From Desulfocurvus sp. (GTDB lineage Bacteria > Desulfobacterota > Desulfovibrionia > Desulfovibrionales > Desulfovibrionaceae): 42,592 nucleotides of DNA. The position numbers were made by a program, and so were the translations under genes. Position 1 is the stretch's first letter. Each line of letters opens with the position of its first letter. Location: positions 1-42,592 of the forward strand of contig NZ_JALNWM010000003.1 in NCBI RefSeq assembly GCF_023230885.1. Direction: 5' to 3'. Shown piece after piece: positions 24,863 to 34,001 of this stretch. A model generated the notes under the pieces. It searched no databases, had not been told where the DNA came from, and was given only the letters and a program-made list of their open reading frames with translations.

Positions 24863-26242
24863 ATGAAGAACAAGGTCAGGAAGATACACATGGTGGGCAT
24901 CGGCGGCTCGGGCATGAACGGCATCGCCGAGGTGCTGCTCAACCTGGGCTACGAGGTCAGCGGCTCGGACCTGGCGGATTCGCCGGTGACCAGCCGCCTG
25001 CGCACCCTGGGCGCCACGGTGTACAAGGGCCACGCCGCGGGCAACGTGGGCGACGCCGACGTGCTGGTCAAGTCCACCGCCGTGGGGCGGGACAACCCCG
25101 AGGTGGCCGAGGCCCGGCGCCGGGGCGTGGCCGTCATCCCCCGCGCCGAGATGCTGGCCGAGCTGATGCGCCTGCGCACGGGCATCGCCGTGGCCGGAAC
25201 CCACGGCAAGACCACCACCACCTCGCTGCTGGCGACCATCTTCACCGAGGCCGGGCTCGACCCCACGGTGATCATCGGCGGGCGGCTGAACACGTTCGGC
25301 TCCAACGCCCTGCTGGGCGAGGGCGAATATCTCATCGCCGAGGCCGACGAGTCCGACGGCTCGTTCCTGTGCCTGTTCCCCATCGTCACCGTGGTCACCA
25401 ACATCGACAGCGACCACATGGACCACTACCGCGACCTGGAGGCCATCAAGGACGCCTTCGTGGACTTCATGAACAACGTGCCCTTCTACGGCATGAACGT
25501 GGTCTGCCTGGACGATGCGGTGGTGCGCGAGGTTCTGCCCCGGGTGAACCGCCCGGTCCTGACCTACGGCATCGACGAGCAGGGCGCGACGCTGCGCGCC
25601 GTGGTCCGCGAGTGCGAGGCCAAAAGCTGCTTCGACGTGCTGCGCGACGGCGAGTTCCTGTGTTCGGTGGAGCTGTCCCAGCCCGGGCGCCACAACGTGC
25701 TGAACGCCCTGGGCGCCATCGGCGTGGCCCTGGAGGCCGGGCTGCCCGTGGACGTGGTGGCCAAGGCTCTGGGGCGTTTCGGCGGGGTGGGGCGGCGCTT
25801 CGAGGTCAAGGGCGAGCGGGACGGCGTGCTGGTGGTGGACGACTACGGCCACCACCCCACGGAAATCGCCGCCACCCTGCGCACGGCGCGCCAGTATGCG
25901 CCGGGGCGGCGGCTGGTGGTGGCCTTCCAGCCCCACCGCTTCACGCGGACCCAGGCCCTGTTCGGCGAGTTCTGCAAGGCATTCGACGACGCCGACATCC
26001 TGCTGCTCACGGAGATTTACCCGGCCAGCGAGGCGCCCATCCCCGGCGTCAGCGGCCAGAGCCTGGCCCAGGGCATCCGCCAGGTGTCGTCCACCGAGGT
26101 GCGCTTTTGCGCCGATTTCGACGCCGTGCGCGCGGCGCTGCCCGATGTGCTGCGCCCCGGCGACCTGCTGCTGACCATGGGCGCCGGAAATATCTGGCAG
26201 GTCGGCATGGACTGGCTGCACCGCCGCGAGGCGGGGGCCTGA
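24863..26242 (+). CDS. murC: UDP-MurNAc--L-alanine ligase MurC
   Basis: A 459-residue Mur ligase that catalyses the first amino-acid addition, L-Ala to UDP-MurNAc. It starts MKNKVRKIHMVGIGGSGM, the nucleotide-binding glycine loop typical of MurC. The ATP loop is VAGTHGKTTTTS (residues 110-121). Other landmarks are EADESDGSFL, NIDSDHMDHY, VVDDYGHHPTEIAATL and FQPHRFTRT. A ribosome site AAGGATAACGGACC precedes the ATG. No ddl gene follows. Confidence 0.96.
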   Translation: MKNKVRKIHMVGIGGSGMNGIAEVLLNLGYEVSGSDLADSPVTSRLRTLGATVYKGHAAGNVGDADVLVKSTAVGRDNPEVAEARRRGVAVIPRAEMLAELMRLRTGIAVAGTHGKTTTTSLLATIFTEAGLDPTVIIGGRLNTFGSNALLGEGEYLIAEADESDGSFLCLFPIVTVVTNIDSDHMDHYRDLEAIKDAFVDFMNNVPFYGMNVVCLDDAVVREVLPRVNRPVLTYGIDEQGATLRAVVRECEAKSCFDVLRDGEFLCSVELSQPGRHNVLNALGAIGVALEAGLPVDVVAKALGRFGGVGRRFEVKGERDGVLVVDDYGHHPTEIAATLRTARQYAPGRRLVVAFQPHRFTRTQALFGEFCKAFDDADILLLTEIYPASEAPIPGVSGQSLAQGIRQVSSTEVRFCADFDAVRAALPDVLRPGDLLLTMGAGNIWQVGMDWLHRREAGA

Positions 26243-26265
26243 ACCCCAAGGAAACGGAAGACGCC

Positions 26266-27153
26266 ATGCATCTGAAGGTTCTGCCCGGTCCCGTCCTGGC
26301 CCAGCGCACCACCCTGCGCCTGGGCGGCCCCGCCCTGGCCGAGATTCATCTCGGCTCCGAGCGCGCCCTGGACGAGCTGCCGGGTCGGCTGGAGGAGCTG
26401 GGCGGGCGGCCTCTGGCCCTTGGGCACGGCAGCAATGTGCTGGCGGCCGACGGGCCCCTGCCGGTGGTTCTTTTGCGCGTGCCGGAGGGCGACAGGCCCG
26501 AGGCGGTCTTCTCCAGCGGCGAGGAGACGGTGGTGCGCGCCGGGGCGGGCATGGGCCTGCCCGTGCTGCTGTCGTGGTGCGCGCGCCACGGCCTCTCGGG
26601 CCTGGAGGGGCTCGCGGGCATCCCGGGCGGGGTGGGCGGCGCGGTGGCCATGAACGCGGGCTCCTTCGGCACCGACATGAGCCGGGTGCTGGAGCGCGTG
26701 CTGCTGTACAGCCCGTGCTGCGGGCTGCGCTGGGCCGGGCGCGACGACGTGCGCATGGGCTACCGCTTCTTCGCCCCGCGCACGGCGGACAGGTTTTTCC
26801 TCGTGCTTGGGGTGGAGCTGCGCCTGACCCGGGCCGAGCCCGAGGCCGTGCGCGCGGCCCTGGACGTTACCTGGGCCCGCAAGCGCGCCTCCCAGCCCCT
26901 GGCGGCGGCCAGCGCGGGCTGCGTGTTCAAGAACCCCGAGGGTGCGGCCCCGGCGGGCAGGCTCCTGGACGAGGCGGGCTTCAAGGGGCGGCGCCTGGGC
27001 GGCATGGCCTTCTCGGAGCTGCACGCCAATTTCCTGGTCAACCTGGGCGGGGGCACCGCCGCCCAGGCCTTCGAGCTGATCCAGGCCGCGCGCGAGGCGG
27101 TGGCCGCGCGCAGCGGCGTGGCGCTGGAACTGGAAGTGAAGGTGGTGGAATGA
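26266..27153 (+). CDS. murB: UDP-N-acetylenolpyruvoylglucosamine reductase MurB (type II)
   Basis: A 295-residue FAD enzyme that reduces the enolpyruvyl ether with NADPH to make UDP-MurNAc. FAD-binding motifs LGHGSNVLAADGPL and IPGGVGGAVAMNAGSFG are clear. MGYRFFAPR has the conserved substrate Arg. Its short length and absence of the extra Tyr loop make it type II. The proton-donor position, Ser in E. coli (AGSFFKNP) and S. aureus, is Cys219 here (SAGCVFKNP). ATG at 26266 lies after AAGGAAACGGAAG; the stop overlaps the ftsQ ATG. Confidence 0.93.
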   Translation: MHLKVLPGPVLAQRTTLRLGGPALAEIHLGSERALDELPGRLEELGGRPLALGHGSNVLAADGPLPVVLLRVPEGDRPEAVFSSGEETVVRAGAGMGLPVLLSWCARHGLSGLEGLAGIPGGVGGAVAMNAGSFGTDMSRVLERVLLYSPCCGLRWAGRDDVRMGYRFFAPRTADRFFLVLGVELRLTRAEPEAVRAALDVTWARKRASQPLAAASAGCVFKNPEGAAPAGRLLDEAGFKGRRLGGMAFSELHANFLVNLGGGTAAQAFELIQAAREAVAARSGVALELEVKVVE

Positions 27154-27977
27154 GCATGGCGCTGGCGGCAAAACGCGCGACTGCGGCGCGCCCAGGCCGG
27201 GGGGGCAACGCCTACGCCCCGGGCCGGGGGCGCTCCGGCGGCGGCGGCGGACGGCGGCTCGCGGGGCTGCTGGGCTGGCTGCTGGGGCTTGCGCTGTGCG
27301 CGGCCTTCGTCGTGGCCGTGAGCGTGGCCCTGCTTGTGGGCTTCCGCTGGCTGACCACCGCGCCGTACTTCGCCCTGCGCGAGATCGGCGTCACGGGCAA
27401 CCAGCGCCTGGGCGCCGAGGAGATCGTGGCCCTGGCCGGCGTGCCCCTGGGCGCCAACACGCTGGACATCGACATCGCCGAGGTGGAGGCGCGGGTCGCC
27501 GCGTCGCCCTGGGCGGAGTCGGTGGCCGTGCGCCGGGTGCTGCCCGCCGGGCTGTCCATCGCCCTCACCGAGCGCGAGCCGCGCTGGTGGGTCGGCACGG
27601 CGCGCGGGCTGTTCTACGCCGAGGCCGACGGCGCGGTCATCGCGCCGGTGCTGGGCCGCCGGTTCACGCCCCTGCCCGTGCTGGAGGTCGCCCCCGACGC
27701 GGGCGGGCTGCCCGCCGGGCTGGCGGGAATGATGGAGGCCCTGGCCGCCTTGGAGCTGCCCATCCGGCCTGCCGACGCGGCCTGGGTGCGCGTCCTGGCC
27801 GGGAGGCTGGAACTGTTTTTCGAGGATCGCGGCCTGACAGTGGCCGCCAGCACCGCCGACTGGGGGCGGAGCATGGAGCGGCTGGCCCTGGTCTGGGCCG
27901 ACCTGGTGCGGCGCGGCGAAGACCGCGCGGCCAAGGAGATACGCATTTTCGGCGGCAAGGTCTGGGTGCGCACCTGA
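27150..27977 (+). CDS. ftsQ: Cell division protein FtsQ
   Basis: A 275-residue bitopic protein. The N-terminal 42 residues are cytoplasmic, Gly/Arg-rich and probably disordered. One membrane segment follows (about 44-68). The POTRA domain starts at PYFALREIGVTGNQRLGAEE (about 71-140), then the beta domain containing PAGLSIALTEREPRWWV. It links the cytoplasmic ring to FtsL and the septal synthases. ATG at 27150 overlaps the murB stop. A second in-frame ATG six bases on (MSM) is possible. Confidence 0.9.
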   Translation: MSMALAAKRATAARPGRGGNAYAPGRGRSGGGGGRRLAGLLGWLLGLALCAAFVVAVSVALLVGFRWLTTAPYFALREIGVTGNQRLGAEEIVALAGVPLGANTLDIDIAEVEARVAASPWAESVAVRRVLPAGLSIALTEREPRWWVGTARGLFYAEADGAVIAPVLGRRFTPLPVLEVAPDAGGLPAGLAGMMEALAALELPIRPADAAWVRVLAGRLELFFEDRGLTVAASTADWGRSMERLALVWADLVRRGEDRAAKEIRIFGGKVWVRT

Positions 27978-28010
27978 ACCTGCCGCGCAACAGCCAAGGG
28001 AGACCGTGAC

Positions 28011-29240
28011 ATGGCCAAATCGGAACTCATCGTCGGCCTGGATGTGGGCACCACGAAGATCTGCGCGGTGGTCGGCGAGCTGACCCCCGGCGGGGTGGAC
28101 GTGGTCGGCATCGGCACCAGCCCGTCCACCGGCCTGCGCAAGGGCGTGGTGGTCAACATCGAGCAGACCGTGCAGTCCATCAAGAAGGCCCTGGAAGAGG
28201 CCGAGCTGATGGCCGGGTGCGACATCCGCTCCGTGTACGCGGGCATCGCCGGCAGCCACATCAAGGGCTTCAACAGCCACGGGGTCATCGCCGTCAAGGG
28301 CGGCGAGGTGGCCCCGCGCGACGTGGAGCGCGTCATCGACGCGGCCAAGGCCGTGGCCATTCCCCTGGACCGCGAGGTCATCCACATCCTGCCCCAGGAG
28401 TATATCGTGGACGACCAGCGCGGCATCCACGACCCCCTGGGCATGGCCGGGGTGCGCCTGGAGGTCAAGGTCCACATCGTCACCGGCGCGGTGACCTCGG
28501 CCCAGAATATCATCCGCTCCTGCCACCGCTCGGGCCTGGACGTGTCGGACATCGTGCTGGAGGCCCTGGCCTCGTCCAAGGCCGTGCTGACCCCCGAGGA
28601 GCGCGAGATCGGCGTGGCCCTGGTGGACCTGGGCGGCGGCACGTCGGACATGGCCATCTTCAGCGACGACTCCATCAAACACACCTCGGTGCTGGCCCTG
28701 GGCGGCACCAACCTGACCAACGACATCGCCTACGGCCTGCGCACGCCCATGGCCGCGGCGGAAAAGATCAAGGAGCGCTACGGCTGCGCCATGGCCGAGC
28801 TGGTGCCGCCCGACGAGGTCATCGAGGTGCCCAGCGTGGGCGACCGCGAGCCGCGCAGGCTGTCGCGCCAGGTGCTGGCCGAGATCTGCGAGCCGCGCGT
28901 GGAGGAGATCCTGGTGCTCATCGACCAGGAGCTGTCGCGCTGCGGCTTCAAGGGCAAGATCCCGGCGGGCGTGGTGCTCACCGGCGGCACCTCGCTCATC
29001 GAGGGGCTCCAGGAGCTTGGCGAACAGATATTCAACCTGCCCTGCCGCATCGGCTACCCCCGCGAGATCCGCGGGTTGCACGACGTGGTCAACAGTCCCG
29101 TCTACGCAACGGCTGTGGGCCTTCTGCTCTACGGGGCCGAGAAGGAGGGCGGGGACATGAGTTTCCGCATCCGCGACGAGAAGCCGGTGTTCAACCGCAT
29201 TCTCGGCCGGATGCGCAAGTGGTTCGTGGACATCAAGTAA
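28011..29240 (+). CDS. ftsA: Cell division protein FtsA
   Basis: A 409-residue actin-fold ATPase that tethers FtsZ to the membrane. Visible are the phosphate-1 loop GLDVGTTKICAVVGE (residues 9-23), the 1C domain after about residue 85, phosphate-2 VDLGGGTSDMAIF, the adenosine loop LTGGTSLIEGLQEL, and the C-terminal amphipathic membrane helix RILGRMRKWFVDIK. It starts 33 bases after ftsQ, with AAGGGAGACCGTGAC as the ribosome site. Confidence 0.96.
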   Translation: MAKSELIVGLDVGTTKICAVVGELTPGGVDVVGIGTSPSTGLRKGVVVNIEQTVQSIKKALEEAELMAGCDIRSVYAGIAGSHIKGFNSHGVIAVKGGEVAPRDVERVIDAAKAVAIPLDREVIHILPQEYIVDDQRGIHDPLGMAGVRLEVKVHIVTGAVTSAQNIIRSCHRSGLDVSDIVLEALASSKAVLTPEEREIGVALVDLGGGTSDMAIFSDDSIKHTSVLALGGTNLTNDIAYGLRTPMAAAEKIKERYGCAMAELVPPDEVIEVPSVGDREPRRLSRQVLAEICEPRVEEILVLIDQELSRCGFKGKIPAGVVLTGGTSLIEGLQELGEQIFNLPCRIGYPREIRGLHDVVNSPVYATAVGLLLYGAEKEGGDMSFRIRDEKPVFNRILGRMRKWFVDIK

Positions 29241-29332
29241 CGGCGAGGGGTCCGCGTCCATCAGGCGACGGCGAGCGGAGGCGGACCGCAAAGAGCCGGG
29301 GCGACCCGGAAAACAAGGGGAAGGAGGATACC

Positions 29333-30715
29333 ATGGACTTTCTGGAACTGGAAAACGACAGCGGCGCCAAGATCAAGGTATTCGGCGCGGGCGGCGGCGG
29401 GGGCAACGCGGTGAACAACATGATCTGCTCGGCCCTGCGCGGGGTGGAGTTCATCACCGCCAACACCGACATCCAGGCCCTCAACAAGAGCAAGGCCGAA
29501 CACAAGATCCAGCTTGGCGAGAAGCTGACCAAGGGCCTGGGCGCGGGGGCCAACCCCGAGATCGGTCGCGACGCGGCCCTTGAGAGCATGGACGTGATCC
29601 GCGAGTACATCGACGGCGCGGACATGGTCTTCGTCACCGCCGGCATGGGCGGCGGCACGGGCACGGGCGCCGCCCCGGTCATCGCCCAGGCCGCCAAGGA
29701 GGCCGGGGCGCTCACCGTGGGCGTGGTCACCAAGCCGTTCTACTTCGAGGGCAAGCGCCGCCTGGAGGCCGCCGAGGAGGGCATCCGCGCCCTGTCGCAG
29801 AGCGTGGACTCGCTGATCACCATCCCCAACGACAGGCTCCTGTCCCTGGCGTCCAAGAAGGCCACCTTCATCGACATGCTCAAGAAGGCCGACGAGGTGC
29901 TCTACTTCGCCGTCAAGGGCATCTCGGACCTGATCATGGTCCCGGGGCTGATCAACCTGGACTTTGCCGACGTGAAGGCCGTGATGAGCGAGATGGGCCT
30001 GGCCATGATGGGCACGGGCATCGCCCGGGGCGAGGCCCGCGCGCGCGAGGCGGCCATGAAGGCCATCACCAGCCCGCTGCTCGAGGACGTGTCCATCGAC
30101 GGCGCCAAGGGCGTGCTGATGAACATCACCTGCGGGCCGGACCTGACCATCGACGAGGTCAGCGAGGCGGCCAGCACCATCTCCGACGCCGCCGACGACG
30201 ACGCGCGCATCTACTTCGGCACCGTGTTCGACCCCGAGGCGGGCGACGAGATGCGCATCACCGTCATCGCCACGGGCATCCAGTGCGCCCAGAACATCCG
30301 CCCCGTGCAGGATCCGAAGCTGGCCCAGCTTCTGTCCATGCAGGGCGGCAAGGCCGGGCAGTCGCGCGCGGCCGCCGGCCCGCAGCCCGTGCGCGCCGCC
30401 GCGGCGCCCCAGCCCGCCCCGGCCCGGCCCGCCGAGGCTCAGGATGCCCTGGGCGCCCGGGGCCTGACCCGCGAGCAGCGCTACCAGCGCGCCCTGTCCA
30501 ACGCCAAGAACGACCCCGAGCTGAGCCAGCAGCCCGCCTACCTGCGGGCCCAGGCCGCCCGGAGCGCGCAGGCCGCCGAGCCCCAGCCCCAGGCGCCCCT
30601 GCGCCGGGCGCCCCTGGCCCAGGCCGTGGGCGCGTCCCGGCCCGGGGAAAAGGACTTCGTCTTCGACGAGGAGGACTTCGAGATTCCGTCCTTCATCCGG
30701 CTGCAAGCCGACTAG
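29333..30715 (+). CDS. ftsZ: Cell division GTPase FtsZ
   Basis: A 460-residue tubulin homologue that forms the Z ring. The glycine-rich nucleotide loop is FGAGGGGGNAVNNMI and the T4 signature GMGGGTGTGAAPVIA. The T7 catalytic loop Asp is in LINLDFADVKAVM. The globular core ends near residue 320. A long Ala/Pro/Gln-rich linker follows, then the conserved C-terminal peptide FEIPSFIRLQAD that binds FtsA. The linker makes it longer than the E. coli protein. The ATG at 29333 has a very strong AAGGAGG site. A 92-base spacer after ftsA contains a 7-bp inverted repeat (29249-29255 with 29281-29287) that could influence ftsZ expression. Confidence 0.97.
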   Translation: MDFLELENDSGAKIKVFGAGGGGGNAVNNMICSALRGVEFITANTDIQALNKSKAEHKIQLGEKLTKGLGAGANPEIGRDAALESMDVIREYIDGADMVFVTAGMGGGTGTGAAPVIAQAAKEAGALTVGVVTKPFYFEGKRRLEAAEEGIRALSQSVDSLITIPNDRLLSLASKKATFIDMLKKADEVLYFAVKGISDLIMVPGLINLDFADVKAVMSEMGLAMMGTGIARGEARAREAAMKAITSPLLEDVSIDGAKGVLMNITCGPDLTIDEVSEAASTISDAADDDARIYFGTVFDPEAGDEMRITVIATGIQCAQNIRPVQDPKLAQLLSMQGGKAGQSRAAAGPQPVRAAAAPQPAPARPAEAQDALGARGLTREQRYQRALSNAKNDPELSQQPAYLRAQAARSAQAAEPQPQAPLRRAPLAQAVGASRPGEKDFVFDEEDFEIPSFIRLQAD

Positions 30716-30744
30716 CAAATTCGGGCAGTATCCTCCCCCCGAAC

Positions 30745-30798
30745 GAGCCGGGGGCCGGGTGCGGCGGGTCTCGCCGCCCTCCGGCCCGGCCCCGGCTC
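30745..30798 (+). terminator. Probable terminator of the dcw cluster
   Basis: An imperfect but very long hairpin: GAGCCGGGGGCCGGG against CCCGGCCCCGGCTC with one bulged G, enclosing a second small stem GGCGG/CCGCC. It lies 30 bases after the ftsZ stop. Only TCCTT follows, so the U run is poor. Confidence 0.55.
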
Positions 30799-30847
30799 TC
30801 CTTGCCAGGGCGTGGGGCGACGGGTATAGCCCGAGCGGAGGCCACAC

Positions 30848-32245
30848 ATGGGACTGTTCCGATCCAGACGCAACCTGTTCCGCGACCGCGCCCGCGAGCG
30901 CAGGCGCAAATGCACGGTGTGCGCCGCGCTGGCCTTCGCCCTCGTCCTTGCTGCAACGACCTGGCTCTTCCACGACAAGGCCGGGAACGTGAGCCTTGCC
31001 CCGCACGGCGAGCCCCTGCACGAACTGGACGGCTCCGCCGGGGAGGTGGACCTGGTGCCCGCCGCGGTGGACGGCGGCCTGCCGCTGCTCGACCACGCGC
31101 CGCGCCCCGAGGAGGCCGCCCCCGAGCGCAACGTCCAGGAGGGCACCATCAGTTCCGGCGACACCGCCGCGGCCCTGCTTTCGCCCTATCTGAGCCCGGC
31201 CCAGATCCACGCCCTGGGCGAGGCCTGCCGGGAGGTCTACCCCCTGTCGCGCCTGCGCGCGGGCCAGCCCTATTCCATCACCGCCACCGAGGACCGCCTG
31301 GAGCGCTTCGAGTACGAGATCGACGCCGATTCGCGCCTGGTGGTTCGCCCCGAGGGCGACGGCTACGCCGCCAGCCGCGAGGCCATCGCCTACGAGATGC
31401 AGACCAGGATCGTGGCCGGCAAGATCACCTCCTCGCTGTTCGGCGCGGTGGCCGAGGCGGGCGAGACCCCGGCCCTGGCCATCCGGCTGGCCGACATCTT
31501 CGCCTGGGACATCGACTTCATCCGCGACATCCGCGTGGGCGACAGCTTCGTGGCCGTGGTGGAAAAACGCTCGCGCGACGGGCAGTTCGCCGGATACGGC
31601 CGCATCGTGGCCGCCCGGTTCGTGAACCAGGGCCAGACCTTCCACGGCTTCCTGTTCGACGGCGGGCACGGCGGCGAGCAGTACTACGACGAGCAGGGCA
31701 AGTCCCTGCGCAAGGCCTTCCTCAAGGCACCCCTCCATTTTTCGCGCATCTCCTCGGGCTTCAACCTGAACCGCCTGCATCCCGTGCTGGGCTACCGCAG
31801 GCCGCATCCGGCCATCGACTACGCGGCGCCCTCGGGCACCCCGGTCAAGGCCGTGGGCGACGGCGTGGTGCTCAAGCGCGGCTGGGACCGGGGCGGCGGC
31901 AACTTCATCAAGATCCGCCACAACAGCGTGTACGAGACCGTCTACATGCACCTCAAGGGCTTCGCCAAGGGCGTGGCCAACGGCGCCCGGGTGCGTCAGG
32001 GGCAGGTCATCGGCTATGTGGGCAGCACCGGCCTGTCCACCGGGCCGCACCTGGACTTCCGCATGAAGAAGAACGGCTCCTACATCGACCCGCGGACCAT
32101 CAAGTCGCCCCCGGCCGACCCGGTGGCCTCGGAGCGCATGGCCGCGTACATGGGCCACATCCAGCCGCTCCTGGCCCAGATGCACAGCGCCGGGCTGATG
32201 CACGCCCGGGCCGACGCGCCGGACGTGGACGTGGCCCTGCGCTAG
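30848..32245 (+). CDS. Membrane-anchored M23 family metallopeptidase
   Basis: A 465-residue protein. An Arg-rich cytoplasmic start (RSRRNLFRDRARERRRK) is followed by one membrane segment (about residues 22-40), placing the rest in the periplasm. The middle (about 95-300) resembles the OapA/LysM-like region of MepM-type endopeptidases. The catalytic LytM domain has H320-PAI-D324 and H401-L-D403 in TGPHLDFRM. The usual last motif is HLH, so the second zinc His is replaced by Asp. It would cleave peptidoglycan peptide cross-links or act as an amidase activator. It lies downstream of ftsZ, consistent with a role in wall remodelling. Separate promoter not identified. Confidence 0.85.
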   Translation: MGLFRSRRNLFRDRARERRRKCTVCAALAFALVLAATTWLFHDKAGNVSLAPHGEPLHELDGSAGEVDLVPAAVDGGLPLLDHAPRPEEAAPERNVQEGTISSGDTAAALLSPYLSPAQIHALGEACREVYPLSRLRAGQPYSITATEDRLERFEYEIDADSRLVVRPEGDGYAASREAIAYEMQTRIVAGKITSSLFGAVAEAGETPALAIRLADIFAWDIDFIRDIRVGDSFVAVVEKRSRDGQFAGYGRIVAARFVNQGQTFHGFLFDGGHGGEQYYDEQGKSLRKAFLKAPLHFSRISSGFNLNRLHPVLGYRRPHPAIDYAAPSGTPVKAVGDGVVLKRGWDRGGGNFIKIRHNSVYETVYMHLKGFAKGVANGARVRQGQVIGYVGSTGLSTGPHLDFRMKKNGSYIDPRTIKSPPADPVASERMAAYMGHIQPLLAQMHSAGLMHARADAPDVDVALR

Positions 32246-32306
32246 GCATGGCGGGACTTTCCTTGCCCCGGCTTGCCTTTTCCCGCCCGGCGGGTACCAT
32301 CGGCCC

Positions 32307-34001
32307 ATGAGCAGGGCGCGGGACCAAAAGGAATTCTGGACCGGCATCTGGTATGGCCGCGAGAAGCCGCCCGTCCCCGAGTGGGGCGGGCGGCTGCCCG
32401 TGGCCCTGGTCTTTGCCCAGCCCCCGGCCACGGCCCTGTCCACCCTGGGCTGGCAGGTGGTCTGGCGGCTCCTGGCCGACCGGCCCGAGCTGGCCGTGGA
32501 GCGCTTCTTCTGGGAGGGCGGCGACGACGCCCCCCGGGCCTACGATTCCGGCCGCCCCCTGGCCGATTTTCCCGTCATCGCCTTCAGCCTCAATTTCGAG
32601 GAGGAGCTGCGCGGCCTGGTGGAGGTGCTCGACCGCGCGGGCATCCCCGCGCGGCGCGCGGCGCGCGGGGAGGGCTGGCCCCTGGTCATGGCCGGGGGGC
32701 CGCTGGCCTTCCTGAATCCGGCCCCGGCCGCCCCGGCGGTGGACCTGTTCTGGGTCGGCGAGGCCGAGGCGGGCCTGGACGGGCTCCTGGCCGAACTGGC
32801 CCGGGCCGCCGACGCGGGGCGAACCAAGGCCCAGGCCCTGGACTCCCTGGCCGGACGGGAGGGCGTGCTCCTGCCCGGGCGCCCGGGCCCGCCCGCACGG
32901 CGGGTGCTGGCCGCCGGGGCGCCGGGGGTGCTGGCCGCGCCCGGGTGCTCCTGCTTCGTCAGCCCCGAGGCCGAGTTCCGCGACATGTTCCTGCTGGAGG
33001 TCAACCGGGGCTGTCCCTACGGCTGCCGCTTCTGCGCCGCCGGATACGTCTACCGCCCGCCCCGGCACGCCGACATCAGGACCCTTGAGGCCGCCGTGGA
33101 AGCGGCCAACCCGCAGAAGGTCGGGCTGGTGGGCACGGCGCTCACGGACTGGCCGGAGCTGCTGCCCTTCCTGCGCTGGCTGGGCGGGCGGGGCACCAAG
33201 TTCGCCCTGGGTTCGCTGCGCGCCGACGGGCTGGACGACGAGCTTCTGGAATTTCTGCGCCGCACGGGCACGCGCAGCGTGACCTTCGCCCTGGAGGGCG
33301 CCAGCCGCCGCCTGCGCCGCGCGGCCAACAAGAACCTGGACGAGGAGGCCCTGCTGGACGCCGTGCGCCGCGTGAGCGCCCTGCGCTTCAACCACCTGAA
33401 GGTCTACCTCATCGTGGGCTGGCCAGGGGAGGCGCCCGAGGACTACGAGGAGCTGGGCGGACTGCTCGCGCGCATGGCCGAGGCCGTGCGCCAGGGCCAG
33501 GGCGGCAAGCGCCAGGGCGTGGAGCACGTCACGGTGAGCGCCAGCTGCCTTGTACCCAAGCCGTGGACGCCCTTCCAGTGGGCGCCTATGGCCGACGAGG
33601 CCGCGCTGGAATGGGCCCTGGGCCGGGTGCGCGCCCTGGTCAAGCCCCTGCGGGGCTTCCGCTGCATGCTGGAGCGCCCGGGCCCGGCGCGGCTCCAGGG
33701 GCTCCTGGCGCGCGGCGACGAGGCCGTGTTCGACCTGGCGGAGCTGGCCGCCCGCCCGGGCATGGGCTGGCGCCGGGCGCTCAAGGCCTGGGAGGGCGAC
33801 CCCGGGGCCTACCTGGACCGCGAGCGCGGCCGCGACGAGGCATTCCCCTGGGAGTGCATCGACATCGGCGTCTCGCGGGACTACCTGTGGCGGGAGTGGG
33901 AGCGCTACGCCCAGGCGCGGCCCTCGGCGCGCTGCGCGCCGGGAAACTGCGCCGCATGCGACGCCTGCGGCATGGGCGGCTGGCTGGAAGCCGGGGGGTA
34001 G
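32307..34001 (+). CDS. Radical SAM protein with N-terminal B12-binding-like domain and C-terminal Cys cluster
   Basis: A 564-residue protein. Residues 30-200 look like a cobalamin-binding-type Rossmann domain. The radical SAM core follows, with the 4Fe-4S ligands C236, C240 and C243 in NRGCPYGCRFCAAGYVYRPP. Further core motifs are VGLVGTALTDW and the GxIxGxP-like LIVGWPGEAPEDYEE. The extreme C terminus has four Cys (about 543, 548, 551, 554; C-x4-C-x2-C-x2-C), possibly a second iron-sulfur or zinc site. The core is closest to the TIGR03960-type family of unknown substrate, as far as I recall. ATG at 32307 lies near GGCGGGTACC with no clear ribosome site. Function unknown. Confidence 0.75.
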   Translation: MSRARDQKEFWTGIWYGREKPPVPEWGGRLPVALVFAQPPATALSTLGWQVVWRLLADRPELAVERFFWEGGDDAPRAYDSGRPLADFPVIAFSLNFEEELRGLVEVLDRAGIPARRAARGEGWPLVMAGGPLAFLNPAPAAPAVDLFWVGEAEAGLDGLLAELARAADAGRTKAQALDSLAGREGVLLPGRPGPPARRVLAAGAPGVLAAPGCSCFVSPEAEFRDMFLLEVNRGCPYGCRFCAAGYVYRPPRHADIRTLEAAVEAANPQKVGLVGTALTDWPELLPFLRWLGGRGTKFALGSLRADGLDDELLEFLRRTGTRSVTFALEGASRRLRRAANKNLDEEALLDAVRRVSALRFNHLKVYLIVGWPGEAPEDYEELGGLLARMAEAVRQGQGGKRQGVEHVTVSASCLVPKPWTPFQWAPMADEAALEWALGRVRALVKPLRGFRCMLERPGPARLQGLLARGDEAVFDLAELAARPGMGWRRALKAWEGDPGAYLDRERGRDEAFPWECIDIGVSRDYLWREWERYAQARPSARCAPGNCAACDACGMGGWLEAGG

